A DNA stretch of 64,000 nt from Colwellia sp963974965 (GCA_963974965.1 CAXBEX010000006.1:1-64000), one strand, 5' to 3'; shown: positions 19,090 through 28,905, counted from the stretch's first letter. The notes: generated by a model not told the origin, from the letters alone. A program made the numbers and translations.

Positions 19090-19109
19090 ATTAATGAATT
19101 CAATTGGTA
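19080..19109. repeat. 13-bp perfect palindrome at the azlD/puuR convergent junction
   Basis: Arms TACCAATTGAATT and AATTCAATTGGTA around a 4-base loop. It includes the azlD stop codon and separates convergent genes, so it may act as a two-way terminator, though no T-tract follows. The ATACCAA/TTGGTAT ends resemble the ends of the element at 23673-23831. Confidence 0.7.
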
Positions 19110-19121
19110 TAATTAGCCAAT

Positions 19122-19676
19122 TTAAAAATTAGCGGGTGTGGTCGCACTGACGATCTTGCATTCTTCTTCAAAAGGGTTTCTAAAACGATGTGGTTTGTTA
19201 TTATCAAAATAATAGCTATCTCCAGTGTTTAGCACATATACATCGCTACCAACCGTTAGTTCTATTTTTCCTGCTAAAACATAACCGCCTTCTTCGGCAT
19301 CATTTTGCAACATCTCTTTACCCGTGTCGGCACCAACAGCATAGGCTTCAATTAAAAAAGTCATTTGTCTGCGAGGAAAAGATTTTCCCACTAAATTCAT
19401 GTGCAAGTTGCCTGAGCCAATATCCATCAATTCGTCTGGCGTATAAACAATTTGTTGATTTTGTTTTTCTTCAAAGTCTTCAGTGAAAAACTCAACCAAT
19501 GAAATAGGAATACCGTTTAGCACTTTTTTTAAAGAACTGATTGACGGGCTAACACTATTTTTTTCAATCATAGAAATAGTGCTGTTCGTTACCCCTGCTC
19601 TTTTAGCCAATTCACGTTGTGATATTTGTCTAAGTTGTCTAATAGATTTTAATCTTGCACCTACGTCCATAGGCAT
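19122..19676 (-). CDS. puuR: PuuR-like XRE/cupin transcriptional repressor
   Basis: 184 aa: an N-terminal XRE helix-turn-helix (about 6-60, SQRELAKRAGVTNSTISMIEK) and a C-terminal cupin ligand domain (about 110-180, EEGGYVLAGKIELTVG, GDSYYFDNNKPHRFRN). This is the PuuR architecture; PuuR represses putrescine utilisation and is relieved by putrescine in Escherichia coli. Divergent from the PuuB-type oxidase gene, with TGTTCA-type operator-like sites in the gap. ATG start; the Met at residue 3 is an alternative. Confidence 0.85.
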   Translation of the reverse strand: MPMDVGARLKSIRQLRQISQRELAKRAGVTNSTISMIEKNSVSPSISSLKKVLNGIPISLVEFFTEDFEEKQNQQIVYTPDELMDIGSGNLHMNLVGKSFPRRQMTFLIEAYAVGADTGKEMLQNDAEEGGYVLAGKIELTVGSDVYVLNTGDSYYFDNNKPHRFRNPFEEECKIVSATTPANF

Positions 19677-19682
19677 ATCCTT

Positions 19683-19802
19683 TGTTCAGTTATATTTAGA
19701 AAGCTTAAGTGTTCAATATTGTACTACAGCTAGTGTTTAAAATAATAGAGTAAACCATTGGCTTTAGCGTTTTTATACGTTATTATCGTTCAATATAATT
19801 TA
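19683..19802. promoter_or_regulatory. Candidate PuuR operators between puuR and puuB
   Basis: Three TGTTCA-led sites resemble the reverse complement of the Escherichia coli PuuR box (AAAATATAATGAACA): TGTTCAGTTATATTT at 19683, TGTTCAATATTGTAC at 19710, and GTTCAATATAATT at 19788. The first is directly upstream of the puuR start codon, consistent with autorepression; the last lies upstream of puuB. Confidence 0.5.
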
Positions 19803-19860
19803 CAATGGTTTTTATTTTTTACACTACAACAATTAATTTATTTTAATTTTGGATAATACA

Positions 19861-21165
19861 ATGAGCGCAATACATACTGACCAATATCCGCCTTCATATT
19901 ACTTTTCGTCCTTAAAGTACCAACAAGACTACCCTAAGTTAGCAGAGTCAGTTAACGCAGACATTTGTATTATAGGTGGTGGTTTTACTGGTATTGCTAG
20001 TGCTATTGAATTAGCAGAGCGTGGTTATAAGGTGGTATTACTCGAGGCGCATAAAATTGGCTGGGGTGCATCAGGGCGCAATGGCGGTCAAATTATCCGT
20101 GGTATAGGCCATGATTTAGAGGGTTTTAAAAAGGTTATAGGTCAGCAAGGTATTGATGCTATTACCGCGATGGGGACTGAGGCCAATGAAGTTATTACAG
20201 AGCGCGTTAAAAAATATAATCTTGATTGTGATTTAACCATGGGTTATTGCGATTTAGCCACGCGCCCTAAACATATGAAAGTATTAGAACAAGACTATCA
20301 AACCATCAGCCAACATGATTATCCCTATAGCGTGACGATGCTCGATAAAAATGAATTGCAAAAACAGGTAATTGGCTCTGATAACTTTATTGGCGGCATG
20401 ATAGACATGGGCAGTGGTCATTTACACCCCTTAAATCTATGTACAGGCGAAGCAAAAGTGGCCACAGACTTAGGCGTGCAAATTTTTACCAACTCGGCTG
20501 TCACTCAAATAATTCCCGGCGACATAATCAACATTAAAACTGAGCATGGACAAGTTAATGCAAAGCGAGTGATTTTAGCAGGCAATGCTTATATTGGTGA
20601 TTTATCGCCGAAAAAGCTTCCTAATATTGCCAACAAAATTCTACCTGCTGGCAGTTATATTATTGCTACAGAGCCCCTTAAAGAAGAAGTTTATCAAGCA
20701 CTTTTACCTGGTAATCATGCTGTTTGTGATTTAAAAATAGATCTCGATTATTTTCGTTTATCGGCTGACAAACGCTTGCTATTTGGCGGCATGTGTAATT
20801 ATTCAGGTCGCGACCCTAAAGACATCAAGGCGGCACTTTATCCTAAAATGTTAAAAGTTTTTCCACAGCTTAAGGGGATAAACATAGATTATCAATGGGG
20901 TGGCATGATTGGTATTGGCGCAAATCGACTACCGCAAATAGGCCGTTTAGATAACAATATTTTTTATGCCCAAGCTTATTCTGGTCATGGTGTGAATGTA
21001 TCGCATATGGCAGCACGTTTATTAGCTGAAGCCATTCACGGCGAGTCAGACAGAATAAAACATTTTGAACAGGTAAAACATTTCGCTTTTCCAGGCGGAA
21101 AACATTTACGCTCTCCCCTACTAGCATTAGGCATGATGTATCACAAAATGCTCGATGCTTTTTAG
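19861..21165 (+). CDS. puuB: FAD-dependent amine oxidase, gamma-glutamylputrescine oxidase type
   Basis: DAO-family flavoprotein, about 434 aa. ADP-binding motif IIGGGFTGIASAIELAERG near the N terminus, then GASGRNGGQI, and C-terminal YAQAYSGHGVNVSH. PuuB oxidises gamma-glutamylputrescine to the aldehyde with release of ammonia and peroxide. The ATG at 19861, preceded by TTGGAT, is preferred to the TTG four codons upstream. Divergent from puuR and in the same region as puuA and spuC, which supports the role; a second homologue is at 34391. Confidence 0.82.
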   Translation: MSAIHTDQYPPSYYFSSLKYQQDYPKLAESVNADICIIGGGFTGIASAIELAERGYKVVLLEAHKIGWGASGRNGGQIIRGIGHDLEGFKKVIGQQGIDAITAMGTEANEVITERVKKYNLDCDLTMGYCDLATRPKHMKVLEQDYQTISQHDYPYSVTMLDKNELQKQVIGSDNFIGGMIDMGSGHLHPLNLCTGEAKVATDLGVQIFTNSAVTQIIPGDIINIKTEHGQVNAKRVILAGNAYIGDLSPKKLPNIANKILPAGSYIIATEPLKEEVYQALLPGNHAVCDLKIDLDYFRLSADKRLLFGGMCNYSGRDPKDIKAALYPKMLKVFPQLKGINIDYQWGGMIGIGANRLPQIGRLDNNIFYAQAYSGHGVNVSHMAARLLAEAIHGESDRIKHFEQVKHFAFPGGKHLRSPLLALGMMYHKMLDAF

Positions 21166-21299
21166 TCATATCTCACTTAACAATAAAAAGTAGTAGAAAC
21201 AATATTAGATGAAAATACTGTTTATTCACAGTCTAAATAAGCTTATTGAAAGTAAAGCTCTTATGATAAGGGTTTTAGAAGTACTGAGGTGATTATAAA

Positions 21300-22643
21300 A
21301 TGTTATTAAGCAAAAATTCTGAAAAGATAGTAACCACCTCTGTTCCTGCTGTGTCTGCCTTAAGTAATATGGCAATTCACCCGTTACGTGAAAAATTGTA
21401 CAATGAATTGCACAATCGCCCGTTTAGACCTATTACCAACCCTGCGCAAATAACTCATATTGCTATTCAACATGAGGGAAAATTAAAGCAACAAGAACAT
21501 GATTTTATATCGCTATTGTGTAATCGTTTCCAAGTAAGCTCACCTGCTCAAACCATGCCCTGCTTTTACCAGAACTTTGGTTTATTCAGCTTACGTTGGG
21601 AGCGACATATGGAATATTCTACTTACACTATGATTCACGAAGCCCCCTTAACTAATCAGCCTTTTGTAAAAAATGCCATTGATTATGCCCCTAATGATTG
21701 GCTTGAACATATGCCTGGCAAGGTGATTGCTGCATTACATCTGATTATTGAGCCTCATGATATTGATAGTGACAAAAATATAGATCAATATTTTGATAAT
21801 ATGCGTCTTACAGGCAGTGCTCCCTACAACGGCTTAGCCAAAGTTTGGACTTCGTATAAACTCCATGATGATGGCTTTGGCCGTTTTTTAGTGTTCGAAC
21901 AAGCATTATCACCAGAGCAGCTAGGACGATTGGTTCAGCAGCTATTACAGCTTGATACTTATAGGTTAATGGCCACCTTAGGTTTACCCTTAGCTCAAGC
22001 CATTAACAGTGAGCTGAATCAGTTAGACTTACAATTACAACAAGTTACGACTTGCATTGCTCTGGGTAAAGATAGCGATGATCGCGAACTATTAACACAA
22101 GTATCATCAATAGCGGCAAAAGTTGAAGATTTTCGTAGCCAAAGTAATTATCGTTTCTCTGCAACCAACGCTTATTACGATGTAGTACTTCAGCGCATGG
22201 ATGAATTAAAAGAAGATGAAATTTGTGGTCATATGACCTTACAAGAATTTTTAATGCGACGTATAACCCCTGCTGTTAAAACCTGTCAAACAGCGGCTAA
22301 CCATTTAGAAGATATTTCCCGACGCGTTACTCGTGCTAGTGACTTATTGCGAACAAGAGTAGAGATGGTGTTACAAGAACAAAACCAAAAACTACTTAAA
22401 TCAATGAATCGTCGCGCCCACATTCAAATGCGCTTACAACAAACCGTAGAAGGCTTATCGGTTGCTGCTATTAGTTATTATGGCATGCAACTCTTTGAAA
22501 CCATGCTATCATCTTTACCCTCTTTAGGGGTTCAGTATAATCATGAGCTAGTCAGCGGCTTTGCTGTTCCTGTTGTTATCGGCCTAGTTTTTGTAGCCAC
22601 TCGCCTAATTCATCGTCGACTAATTAACAATATCGAGAACTAA
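21300..22643 (+). CDS. DUF3422 family membrane-anchored protein
   Basis: 447 aa, with the N-terminal block HPLREKLYNELHNRPF characteristic of DUF3422, a long soluble domain, a helical region (about 300-385) and two C-terminal membrane segments (about 393-437). Function unknown in the family. It lies 134 bases downstream of puuB on the same strand, so cotranscription is possible; similar proteins often sit near metabolic operons, but no role can be assigned. Confidence 0.8.
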   Translation: MLLSKNSEKIVTTSVPAVSALSNMAIHPLREKLYNELHNRPFRPITNPAQITHIAIQHEGKLKQQEHDFISLLCNRFQVSSPAQTMPCFYQNFGLFSLRWERHMEYSTYTMIHEAPLTNQPFVKNAIDYAPNDWLEHMPGKVIAALHLIIEPHDIDSDKNIDQYFDNMRLTGSAPYNGLAKVWTSYKLHDDGFGRFLVFEQALSPEQLGRLVQQLLQLDTYRLMATLGLPLAQAINSELNQLDLQLQQVTTCIALGKDSDDRELLTQVSSIAAKVEDFRSQSNYRFSATNAYYDVVLQRMDELKEDEICGHMTLQEFLMRRITPAVKTCQTAANHLEDISRRVTRASDLLRTRVEMVLQEQNQKLLKSMNRRAHIQMRLQQTVEGLSVAAISYYGMQLFETMLSSLPSLGVQYNHELVSGFAVPVVIGLVFVATRLIHRRLINNIEN

Positions 22644-22706
22644 GCTAGCCGATAACCGATGAAAATAATGGCACTAACCTCAGTTACTATGACTAGCAAT
22701 AAATTG

Positions 22707-23591
22707 TCATTGGGTGCCGCTTTTACGTTCGGCCACTTCGGCTTGCCATTCGAACATATTCATTTCAATTAACACAAAAGCGACTATCCATAAAAAAGCA
22801 TCCCAAAATTCCAGAAAATTCCCTGTTACGCCCCAGTATACCGCAGCAAGAAATAACACTCCATAAACAACCACCTTGACGTAAATATGATACTTTTGCC
22901 AAAGTTTACTGGAAATATTACCCAATTGAGTATGAACATCAATTTCAAGCATTAACACCACTGAAACCCAAGCAGTGGCATTAATAACATCAACCCAAGC
23001 CAGCGCAAAAACATTTTTTAAAGTATTGCTATCAGTAATAACTTTATATTGACTATGGCTAAAAAATTCAGTGTTTGCTGCAGATAAAGTGCGGCAAGTT
23101 TCTTTTGTAAATTCATTATAAACATTCATTGTTTCCATGAATTTCCATTCTTTAGCTAGGGTACATAAATCAGTTACTTGGTGTGGGACAAATTGGTCAA
23201 TTAAGCCTATTTTAGTCATATAACCATAAAGAGAATAAAGAATAAAAATATAACAAAAGGCGCGAACACCGTGCAAAGTCCACTTAGTAGCGCTGGTAAG
23301 CTTGGCATCATCAATAACATAAGTTTCTAATTCAAACAGTAACAATAATACCAACCAAGCCCCGGTATCAATAGTAGATGAAAAAGCTTTAAAAAGATTA
23401 TCTAGCGTTATACCCGAAACAAAAACCACTTTACTTGCTAGCCATTCTTCTTGAAAAAATAAATAGACATTTATCGCCAGTAAAGTGTAAATAAGGTACT
23501 TAAACCCTTGATAACCCCACGAATGAAAATGTCTTATAAAAGCTTGTTTTAATGACTTATCTGCAGCTTGATTCATTGGTACTTCCGTCAT
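22707..23591 (-). CDS. Hypothetical multi-span membrane protein
   Basis: About 294 aa from the preferred ATG, which has AAGAAG upstream; an upstream extension of 23 codons lacks a ribosome site. Hydrophobic segments are visible near the N terminus (YLIYTLLAINVYLFF), in the centre (AWLVLLLLFELETYVI, AFCYIFILYSLYGYM) and near the C terminus (VVVYGVLFLAAVYWGV, FLWIVAFVLIEMNMF). Two Cys (CTLAKE, CRTLS) lie in the central hydrophilic loop. Family not recognised. Confidence 0.65.
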   Translation of the reverse strand: MTEVPMNQAADKSLKQAFIRHFHSWGYQGFKYLIYTLLAINVYLFFQEEWLASKVVFVSGITLDNLFKAFSSTIDTGAWLVLLLLFELETYVIDDAKLTSATKWTLHGVRAFCYIFILYSLYGYMTKIGLIDQFVPHQVTDLCTLAKEWKFMETMNVYNEFTKETCRTLSAANTEFFSHSQYKVITDSNTLKNVFALAWVDVINATAWVSVVLMLEIDVHTQLGNISSKLWQKYHIYVKVVVYGVLFLAAVYWGVTGNFLEFWDAFLWIVAFVLIEMNMFEWQAEVAERKSGTQ

Positions 23592-23672
23592 AATACTTCT
23601 TCTTTTAATTATGGTATGACAAATAAAAACAATAGACTTTTCAACATAAAGCCACTGCAAAGAGTGGCCTTA

Positions 23673-23831
23673 ATACCAATCAAACTAACTAAGTGATCTT
23701 TTTAAATGGTCTAAATATCCAATAACATCGTTGCTTTCAATCCCAATAGCCAGCTATTGCTCAATCAAGCGCCTTGTTCTTGAAAATTTATCCTCATTAA
23801 AATTTGAACCATTAATTAATTTGATTGGTAT
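23673..23831. mobile_element. MITE-like element with 12-bp terminal inverted repeats
   Basis: A 159-bp non-coding block bounded by ATACCAATCAAA and its exact reverse complement TTTGATTGGTAT. It has no ORF and lies between the 3' end of spuC and the unknown membrane gene. Size, perfect terminal repeats and absence of coding suggest a non-autonomous element. A target duplication is not clear. Confidence 0.6.
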
Positions 23832-23838
23832 AAGTTAA

Positions 23839-25209
23839 TTACAAAAGATTATAAAACATGGCAGTTTCATCAAGAGTTTTCTTAGCTTTTTCAATCAGCT
23901 CATCAACCTCTTCATGACTAATAATTAAAGGCGGTGAAATAATCATGGTATCACCACAGGGTCGCATAACAAGACCATTCGCCATAGAAAAATCTCGGCA
24001 AACACCACCCGCTTTACTCATCGGCACAATTCGCTCATTGCTAACTTTATCTTTAACCAATTCAAGCCCTGCCACCATACCCAAACCGCGTGTTTCACCT
24101 ACAATAGGATGAGACCCCAGCTCTTTCCAGCGTTTTTGCAAGTAAGGCGAAATGTCATTTTTAACACGTTCAACAATACCTTCAGCTTCTATTAATTCAA
24201 TATTCTTCAGTGCTACTGCTGCGGCTACAGGGTGACCTGAATAAGTGAAGCCATGATTAAAATCGTCACCTTTTTCAATTAAGGTATCAGCCACTCTATC
24301 ACCAATAATTACCCCACCAATAGGTAAATAACCGGAAGACAAGCCCTTAGCAATTGGCATTAAATCAGGCTTAAGATCGTAATACTGGCTAGCAAACCAT
24401 TCGCCTGTGCGACCAAAACCAGAGATGACCTCATCAACCACTAGCAAAATATCATATTTAGCCAAAATACGTTTGATTTCAGGCCAATAAGTGCTTGGTG
24501 GAATAATAACGCCACCCGCGCCTTGGAAAGGTTCAGCGATAAATGCTGCGATGTTGTCTTCACCCAATTCTATAATTTTTGCCTCTAATGTTTGCGCCGC
24601 TTTTATACCAAATTCTGCTTCAGTGAGATCGCCACATTCTTTGCTGCTCTTTGCCTTAAAATAATAGGGTTGTGCAATATGTGCAACACCTGCAATAGGT
24701 AAATCACCCTGCTCATGCATATAACCCATACCGCCTAAGCTGGCACCAACAACAGTAGAACCATGATAAGCATTTTCACGGCTGATAAAGGTTTTTTTAG
24801 TTGGCTTACCTTCTAGATCCCAAAAACGGCGAACCATACGAAAAACCGTGTCATTTGCTTCTGAGCCAGAGCCTGTAAAAAACACTTTATTCATGTGTGC
24901 GGGTGCAAGCGAAGTGATTTTCTCTGCTAACTTAGCTGCTGGCGCATGAGTGGTTTTAAAAAACAAATTATAATAAGGCAGTTCTTTCATTTGCGCCGCA
25001 GCGACATCAACCAATTCTTGTCGGCCATAACCTAAATTAACACACCAAAGCCCAGCCATACCGTCAAGTAATTTATTGCCCTGCTCGTCATAAATATAAA
25101 CCCCTTCTGCCCGCGTGATAACGCGCGAGCCATTCTCAGCTAACTCTTTATTATCACTAAATGGTGTGAAGTGGTGGTTAATATTTTTTTGTTGTATTTC
25201 ACTGTACAT
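23839..25209 (-). CDS. spuC: Putrescine/polyamine:pyruvate aminotransferase
   Basis: 456-aa class-III PLP aminotransferase. PLP phosphate site GSGSEAND (about 119-126), Asp in VVDEVISGFGRTG, and Schiff-base Lys in PIAKGLSSGYLPIGG. SpuC-type enzymes convert putrescine plus pyruvate to 4-aminobutanal and alanine. Last gene of the minus-strand run puuD-puuA-spuC; the 51-base gap to puuA supports one operon. The exact amine substrate is inferred from context. Confidence 0.82.
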   Translation of the reverse strand: MYSEIQQKNINHHFTPFSDNKELAENGSRVITRAEGVYIYDEQGNKLLDGMAGLWCVNLGYGRQELVDVAAAQMKELPYYNLFFKTTHAPAAKLAEKITSLAPAHMNKVFFTGSGSEANDTVFRMVRRFWDLEGKPTKKTFISRENAYHGSTVVGASLGGMGYMHEQGDLPIAGVAHIAQPYYFKAKSSKECGDLTEAEFGIKAAQTLEAKIIELGEDNIAAFIAEPFQGAGGVIIPPSTYWPEIKRILAKYDILLVVDEVISGFGRTGEWFASQYYDLKPDLMPIAKGLSSGYLPIGGVIIGDRVADTLIEKGDDFNHGFTYSGHPVAAAVALKNIELIEAEGIVERVKNDISPYLQKRWKELGSHPIVGETRGLGMVAGLELVKDKVSNERIVPMSKAGGVCRDFSMANGLVMRPCGDTMIISPPLIISHEEVDELIEKAKKTLDETAMFYNLL

Positions 25210-25260
25210 GGATGATCTCCCAATTAATTATTCAAAACTTGCTACTCGAAACTGTAACTT

Positions 25261-26646
25261 CTATACAGTGGTTAATAAAAATCGACGTTCCCAAGCAGAT
25301 ATTTCATTTTTATAATGATCACAATCTGCCTGGCGAGTGGCGGTAAATCCGCGTACAAATGCTTCACCCAAATATTTTTTCATGGCTTCACTGTTAGCCA
25401 TCATTACGATAGCAAGTTCAATATTTAAGGGGAGATCTTTTGATAATTCATCATTTGCCCTTGAAGTCGTTTCAGTGCTTGGCGACACTTTTTCCATCAT
25501 GCCGATATAACCACAAAGCAAGGTTGCTGCTATGGCTAAATAAGGATTGCTATCAGCACCCGCGATCCTGTTTTCTACACGTGTTGCTTGTTTTGGAGCA
25601 TTGGGTACACGTAAACCTACTGTTCTATTTTCAACTCCCCAAAGAAGGTTTACCGGCACTGACTCTCCCGTTGAAAAACGGCGATAAGAATTAACATTCG
25701 GTGCAAGCATTGGCATAAGTTGTGGCGTAAATTTTTGTAGGCCACCTAAATAATATCTAAATAAATCACTGAACCCGTCACTAGAATTTTCATCAGTATT
25801 TGCAGCAAAAATATTATCGCCACTTTCAATATCAACCACACTTTGATGAACATGCATGGCACTGCCCGGCTGGCCACTAATAGGCTTAGCCATAAAAGTT
25901 GCGGTAATACCATGCTTTGCTGCCGCAGCTTTTACTGTGCGTTTAAATACAAAAACTTGATCGGCTAGCTTTAAAGGATCACCATGATTAAAATTAAATT
26001 CAAATTGTCCTCGGCCTTCTTCATGTACTACTACATCAAGGCCTAAATCTTGCCTATGACCCCAAGCATAAATATCTTTCATTAATGGATCGAATTCACT
26101 AATGGCATCAAGGCTAAAAGATTGTCTGCCAGCTTCAATACGGCCAGACTTTCCTGCGGGTACCTGTAAACTTTGATTTTCGTCGGCACACGTTTTGGTT
26201 AAATACAGTTCCATTTCAGGGGCAACGACTGCTTGCCAGCCTTGCTTGGTATATAAATCAATCACTTTTTTAAGTACATTACGTGGTGAAAATGCTACCT
26301 CTTCACCACTAGGAGTGAAGCTGTCATGAATAATCATTGCCGTTGCATCATCTTCCCAAGGTAATACATAGCAAGCGCTAGCATCTGGTTTTAATATCAT
26401 ATCTACATCTCTGGGATCTGATAATGACCACAGCACATCATCTGCGGCATAGCCACCAACAACTGACTGCAATAAAATAGTTTCAGCCAGTCGGCAGCCC
26501 TTTTCATTAATGAACATTTCTAAAGGCAGAACCTTCCCTCTAGGAACACCCGTATGATCGCCAACGACACACTGAACTTGTTTTATATTATGTGTTGCTA
26601 ACCAACTTTCTATTTTTTTCATGGCTTCGCCAGATGATTTACTCAT
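25261..26646 (-). CDS. puuA: Gamma-glutamylpolyamine synthetase (glutamine synthetase family)
   Basis: 461 aa, GS fold: PEMELYLT with catalytic Glu residues, EGRGQFEFNF, GSAMHVHQS and NRTVGLRVP for ATP and amine sites. The short C terminus without the GlnA adenylylation loop fits the PuuA/SpuI group, which ligates glutamate to putrescine or related amines. Start overlaps the puuD stop by 4 bases (ATGA), so it was translated from the puuD transcript; the puuD frameshift may therefore have polar effects. Confidence 0.85.
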   Translation of the reverse strand: MSKSSGEAMKKIESWLATHNIKQVQCVVGDHTGVPRGKVLPLEMFINEKGCRLAETILLQSVVGGYAADDVLWSLSDPRDVDMILKPDASACYVLPWEDDATAMIIHDSFTPSGEEVAFSPRNVLKKVIDLYTKQGWQAVVAPEMELYLTKTCADENQSLQVPAGKSGRIEAGRQSFSLDAISEFDPLMKDIYAWGHRQDLGLDVVVHEEGRGQFEFNFNHGDPLKLADQVFVFKRTVKAAAAKHGITATFMAKPISGQPGSAMHVHQSVVDIESGDNIFAANTDENSSDGFSDLFRYYLGGLQKFTPQLMPMLAPNVNSYRRFSTGESVPVNLLWGVENRTVGLRVPNAPKQATRVENRIAGADSNPYLAIAATLLCGYIGMMEKVSPSTETTSRANDELSKDLPLNIELAIVMMANSEAMKKYLGEAFVRGFTATRQADCDHYKNEISAWERRFLLTTV

Positions 26647-27432
26647 GATTTTCTCTCATTGTTTATTGTCGCTTGTTTAGCTGCTTTTTTTGCTGAGCAA
26701 GCCTGACCAAACGCATGAAATAGTTGTGTACTTTGTAGGTTTTCTTCTACTCGCCACTCGGGGTGCCACTGTACAGCCATAGCAAACGCCTCACTTTGCG
26801 TTACTGAAAATGCTTCAACTAAGCCATCTTCAGCGGTTGCTTCAATCGTTAAAGGTTCAGCCAAACGATCAACGCCTTGTGTATGTAAAGAGTTCACTTC
26901 AATTGACGCGCTATTAACAATATCCGTCAACTTACCGTCAGCAATAACATTGACACGGTGACTAGCGCTGTATTGCTGATTAAGTGTTGATTTTTTGTTA
27001 TCTCTATGTTCAATATAATGACCATTTTCATGTAACTTTTGATGCAAGCTGCCACCAAAAGCAACATTCATTTCTTGAAATTCTCGGAAAATACCTAGTA
27101 CAGGAAGACTTTGAGCAACTGCTTTTACAATTAATGGTAGGCTAGTATTATCTCTAGCAGTATCAAGTTTAGTGCCGATTTCAGCAGCTTCATCTTGGTA
27201 ATGCAAGGGATCAACCATGGAATACCCCCCCCGTAAATAAAATCCCATCAAACATAGTCAACAATTGATCCATGCTAGATTCATCTGCCATGGCAGGAAT
27301 TAATATAGGTAGACAGTGACTAGAATCACAAATGGCCTTAATGTACTTTTCACCCGCAATATGAAAGGGGTGAGGAGCAATAATTTCTTTATCACAAATA
27401 ATACCAACAATGGGTAAATGTGCCTGTATCAT
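26643..27432 (-). pseudogene. puuD: Gamma-glutamyl-GABA hydrolase, frameshifted and lacking its nucleophile
   Basis: Peptidase C26 / class-I glutamine amidotransferase. The frame opens at 27432 (MIQAHLPIVGIICDKE) and reaches DGILFTG, where a run of eight G residues shifts it to a stop. Removing one G would restore FTGGYSMVDPLHYQ and the rest of the protein. The C-terminal part retains His and Glu of VQWHPEW. The nucleophile elbow, normally GICRG, reads GIFREFQE here, so the Cys is lost. Two independent lesions make a true pseudogene likely rather than a sequencing slip alone. Confidence 0.85.
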
Positions 27433-27935
27433 AAAATTACCATTTTTTATTAAATAAACCAGGTGTTCGATTTAACAAACAGTAACACAATGAAATAATG
27501 AACGTCGAGTAAAATTTTTCTATCCAAAAAAAATAAACACCTAGTCATTGAAATTAAAAAGAAAATAAAGAAAAATAAAAACAATAAACATCAAAAAAAT
27601 TTCTTATAAATAGAAAACAACCTAATTAAAAATAAAATAATTTTATAAAAAAAACATCTTTGGTTGAAATAATTTACAAAATAAAAAGGGAAAAAAGAAA
27701 ATGAAAGAAGTCGATGAAATGACTACTTATGAATGTTTCAAGTGGTCGAGTTACCTGATTCGCTAGACCTCTTTAATATGATCTCAATTCTTAATTTCAC
27801 CCAACCATCGACCCTGATTTGCCAATTTCTCTTTTTTATACTCAAGTTTAGGGATTCAAAAAAAATAATAAAAACAAGGTAATCTTATGATTTAAAAGAA
27901 ATTACACATGATTATGTGCCAGTGGTTTTCGTTTA
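27433..27935. promoter_or_regulatory. Control region upstream of the puuD-puuA-spuC operon
   Basis: A 503-base AT-rich gap. Two PuuR-like half-matches lie close to puuD: TGTTCGATTTAAC at 27464 and, on the minus strand, GTTCATTATTTCA (27491-27503). The part nearer lysR is A-rich with no ORF or hairpin that I can support. Confidence 0.4.
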
Positions 27936-28862
27936 TTAATCTTCAACAGTTTTTTTAAGCTCTTCCATATAAGTATCTAAAATCAAGTGACTTCGAGCGC
28001 CTTTGCTAGTTATAGCCGAAAAATTCGTATGAAAAAACCGACTGTGGGCTTCAACAGTACGCATTTTATCTTGGCCATGCCATCGGTTAGCAAAATGCGT
28101 TGGTAGAAAGCCAATAAAGCGCCCCGTTAAAATCAAAAAAGCAATACCTTCTCGGTCAGTTGATGTTGCCGTAGCATGAAGATTTTTTTGCTGCTGTTTT
28201 ATTTCAGCAGATTGTGGATAACTAGGCACCACCGCATCATATTGAACTAACGCATCATCACTCATCACCTCTAATTCTTGTTGAAATAAGGGATGCTGCT
28301 CACTGCAATACAATAATGACTGCTCTTTATAAAGATGCATATAATTTAAGCTCGGTAAGGTACGCAACTCAGGTACCACACCAATATGCAATTTTCCATT
28401 AAGCACCGCACTTTCAATATCATTAGGGGGGATCATCCTAATATTAATAACCACCTCAGGTGCTCGGCGTTTGAAAGCACTTAACGAGCGAGTAATTCGC
28501 ATTTGTTCGCTCGTTACCAGGTTATCGGTAATACCAATATTTAGCTCACCCACTAAATCTGTATTGATGGCATTCATTTGCGCGCGGAAATTTTCAATAC
28601 TTCCCAACAATTGTAAGGTTGATTGATAAACCTCTTCTCCTTGCTCGGTAATAGAAAACCCCGATCGTCCGCGGTGGCAAAGTTTCATTTTCAATAATGA
28701 CTCAAGCTCTGATATTGCTAGGCTAATGGCTGGCCTGCTAATATTGAGTTCGACTTCTGCTGCAGCAAAACCGCCCGATTCAATCACCACTCTATAAATA
28801 CGTAATAAACGAATATGGGCATCGCCTAACTGCCTTGGTAATAATGTTTTATTTTTATTCAT
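27936..28862 (-). CDS. LysR-family transcriptional regulator
   Basis: 308 aa: an N-terminal winged HTH (about 15-75, GGFAAAEVELNISRPAISLAISELE) and a C-terminal substrate-binding domain (about 105-300). Divergent from the aminotransferase-mmsA genes, with two inverted repeats in the gap, so it probably activates them in response to an amine or beta-amino acid intermediate. The effector is unknown. Confidence 0.82.
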   Translation of the reverse strand: MNKNKTLLPRQLGDAHIRLLRIYRVVIESGGFAAAEVELNISRPAISLAISELESLLKMKLCHRGRSGFSITEQGEEVYQSTLQLLGSIENFRAQMNAINTDLVGELNIGITDNLVTSEQMRITRSLSAFKRRAPEVVINIRMIPPNDIESAVLNGKLHIGVVPELRTLPSLNYMHLYKEQSLLYCSEQHPLFQQELEVMSDDALVQYDAVVPSYPQSAEIKQQQKNLHATATSTDREGIAFLILTGRFIGFLPTHFANRWHGQDKMRTVEAHSRFFHTNFSAITSKGARSHLILDTYMEELKKTVED

Positions 28863-28905
28863 TAATCAGTACTCATATTAGATAGCTATATAGATAGATA
28901 ACCGT

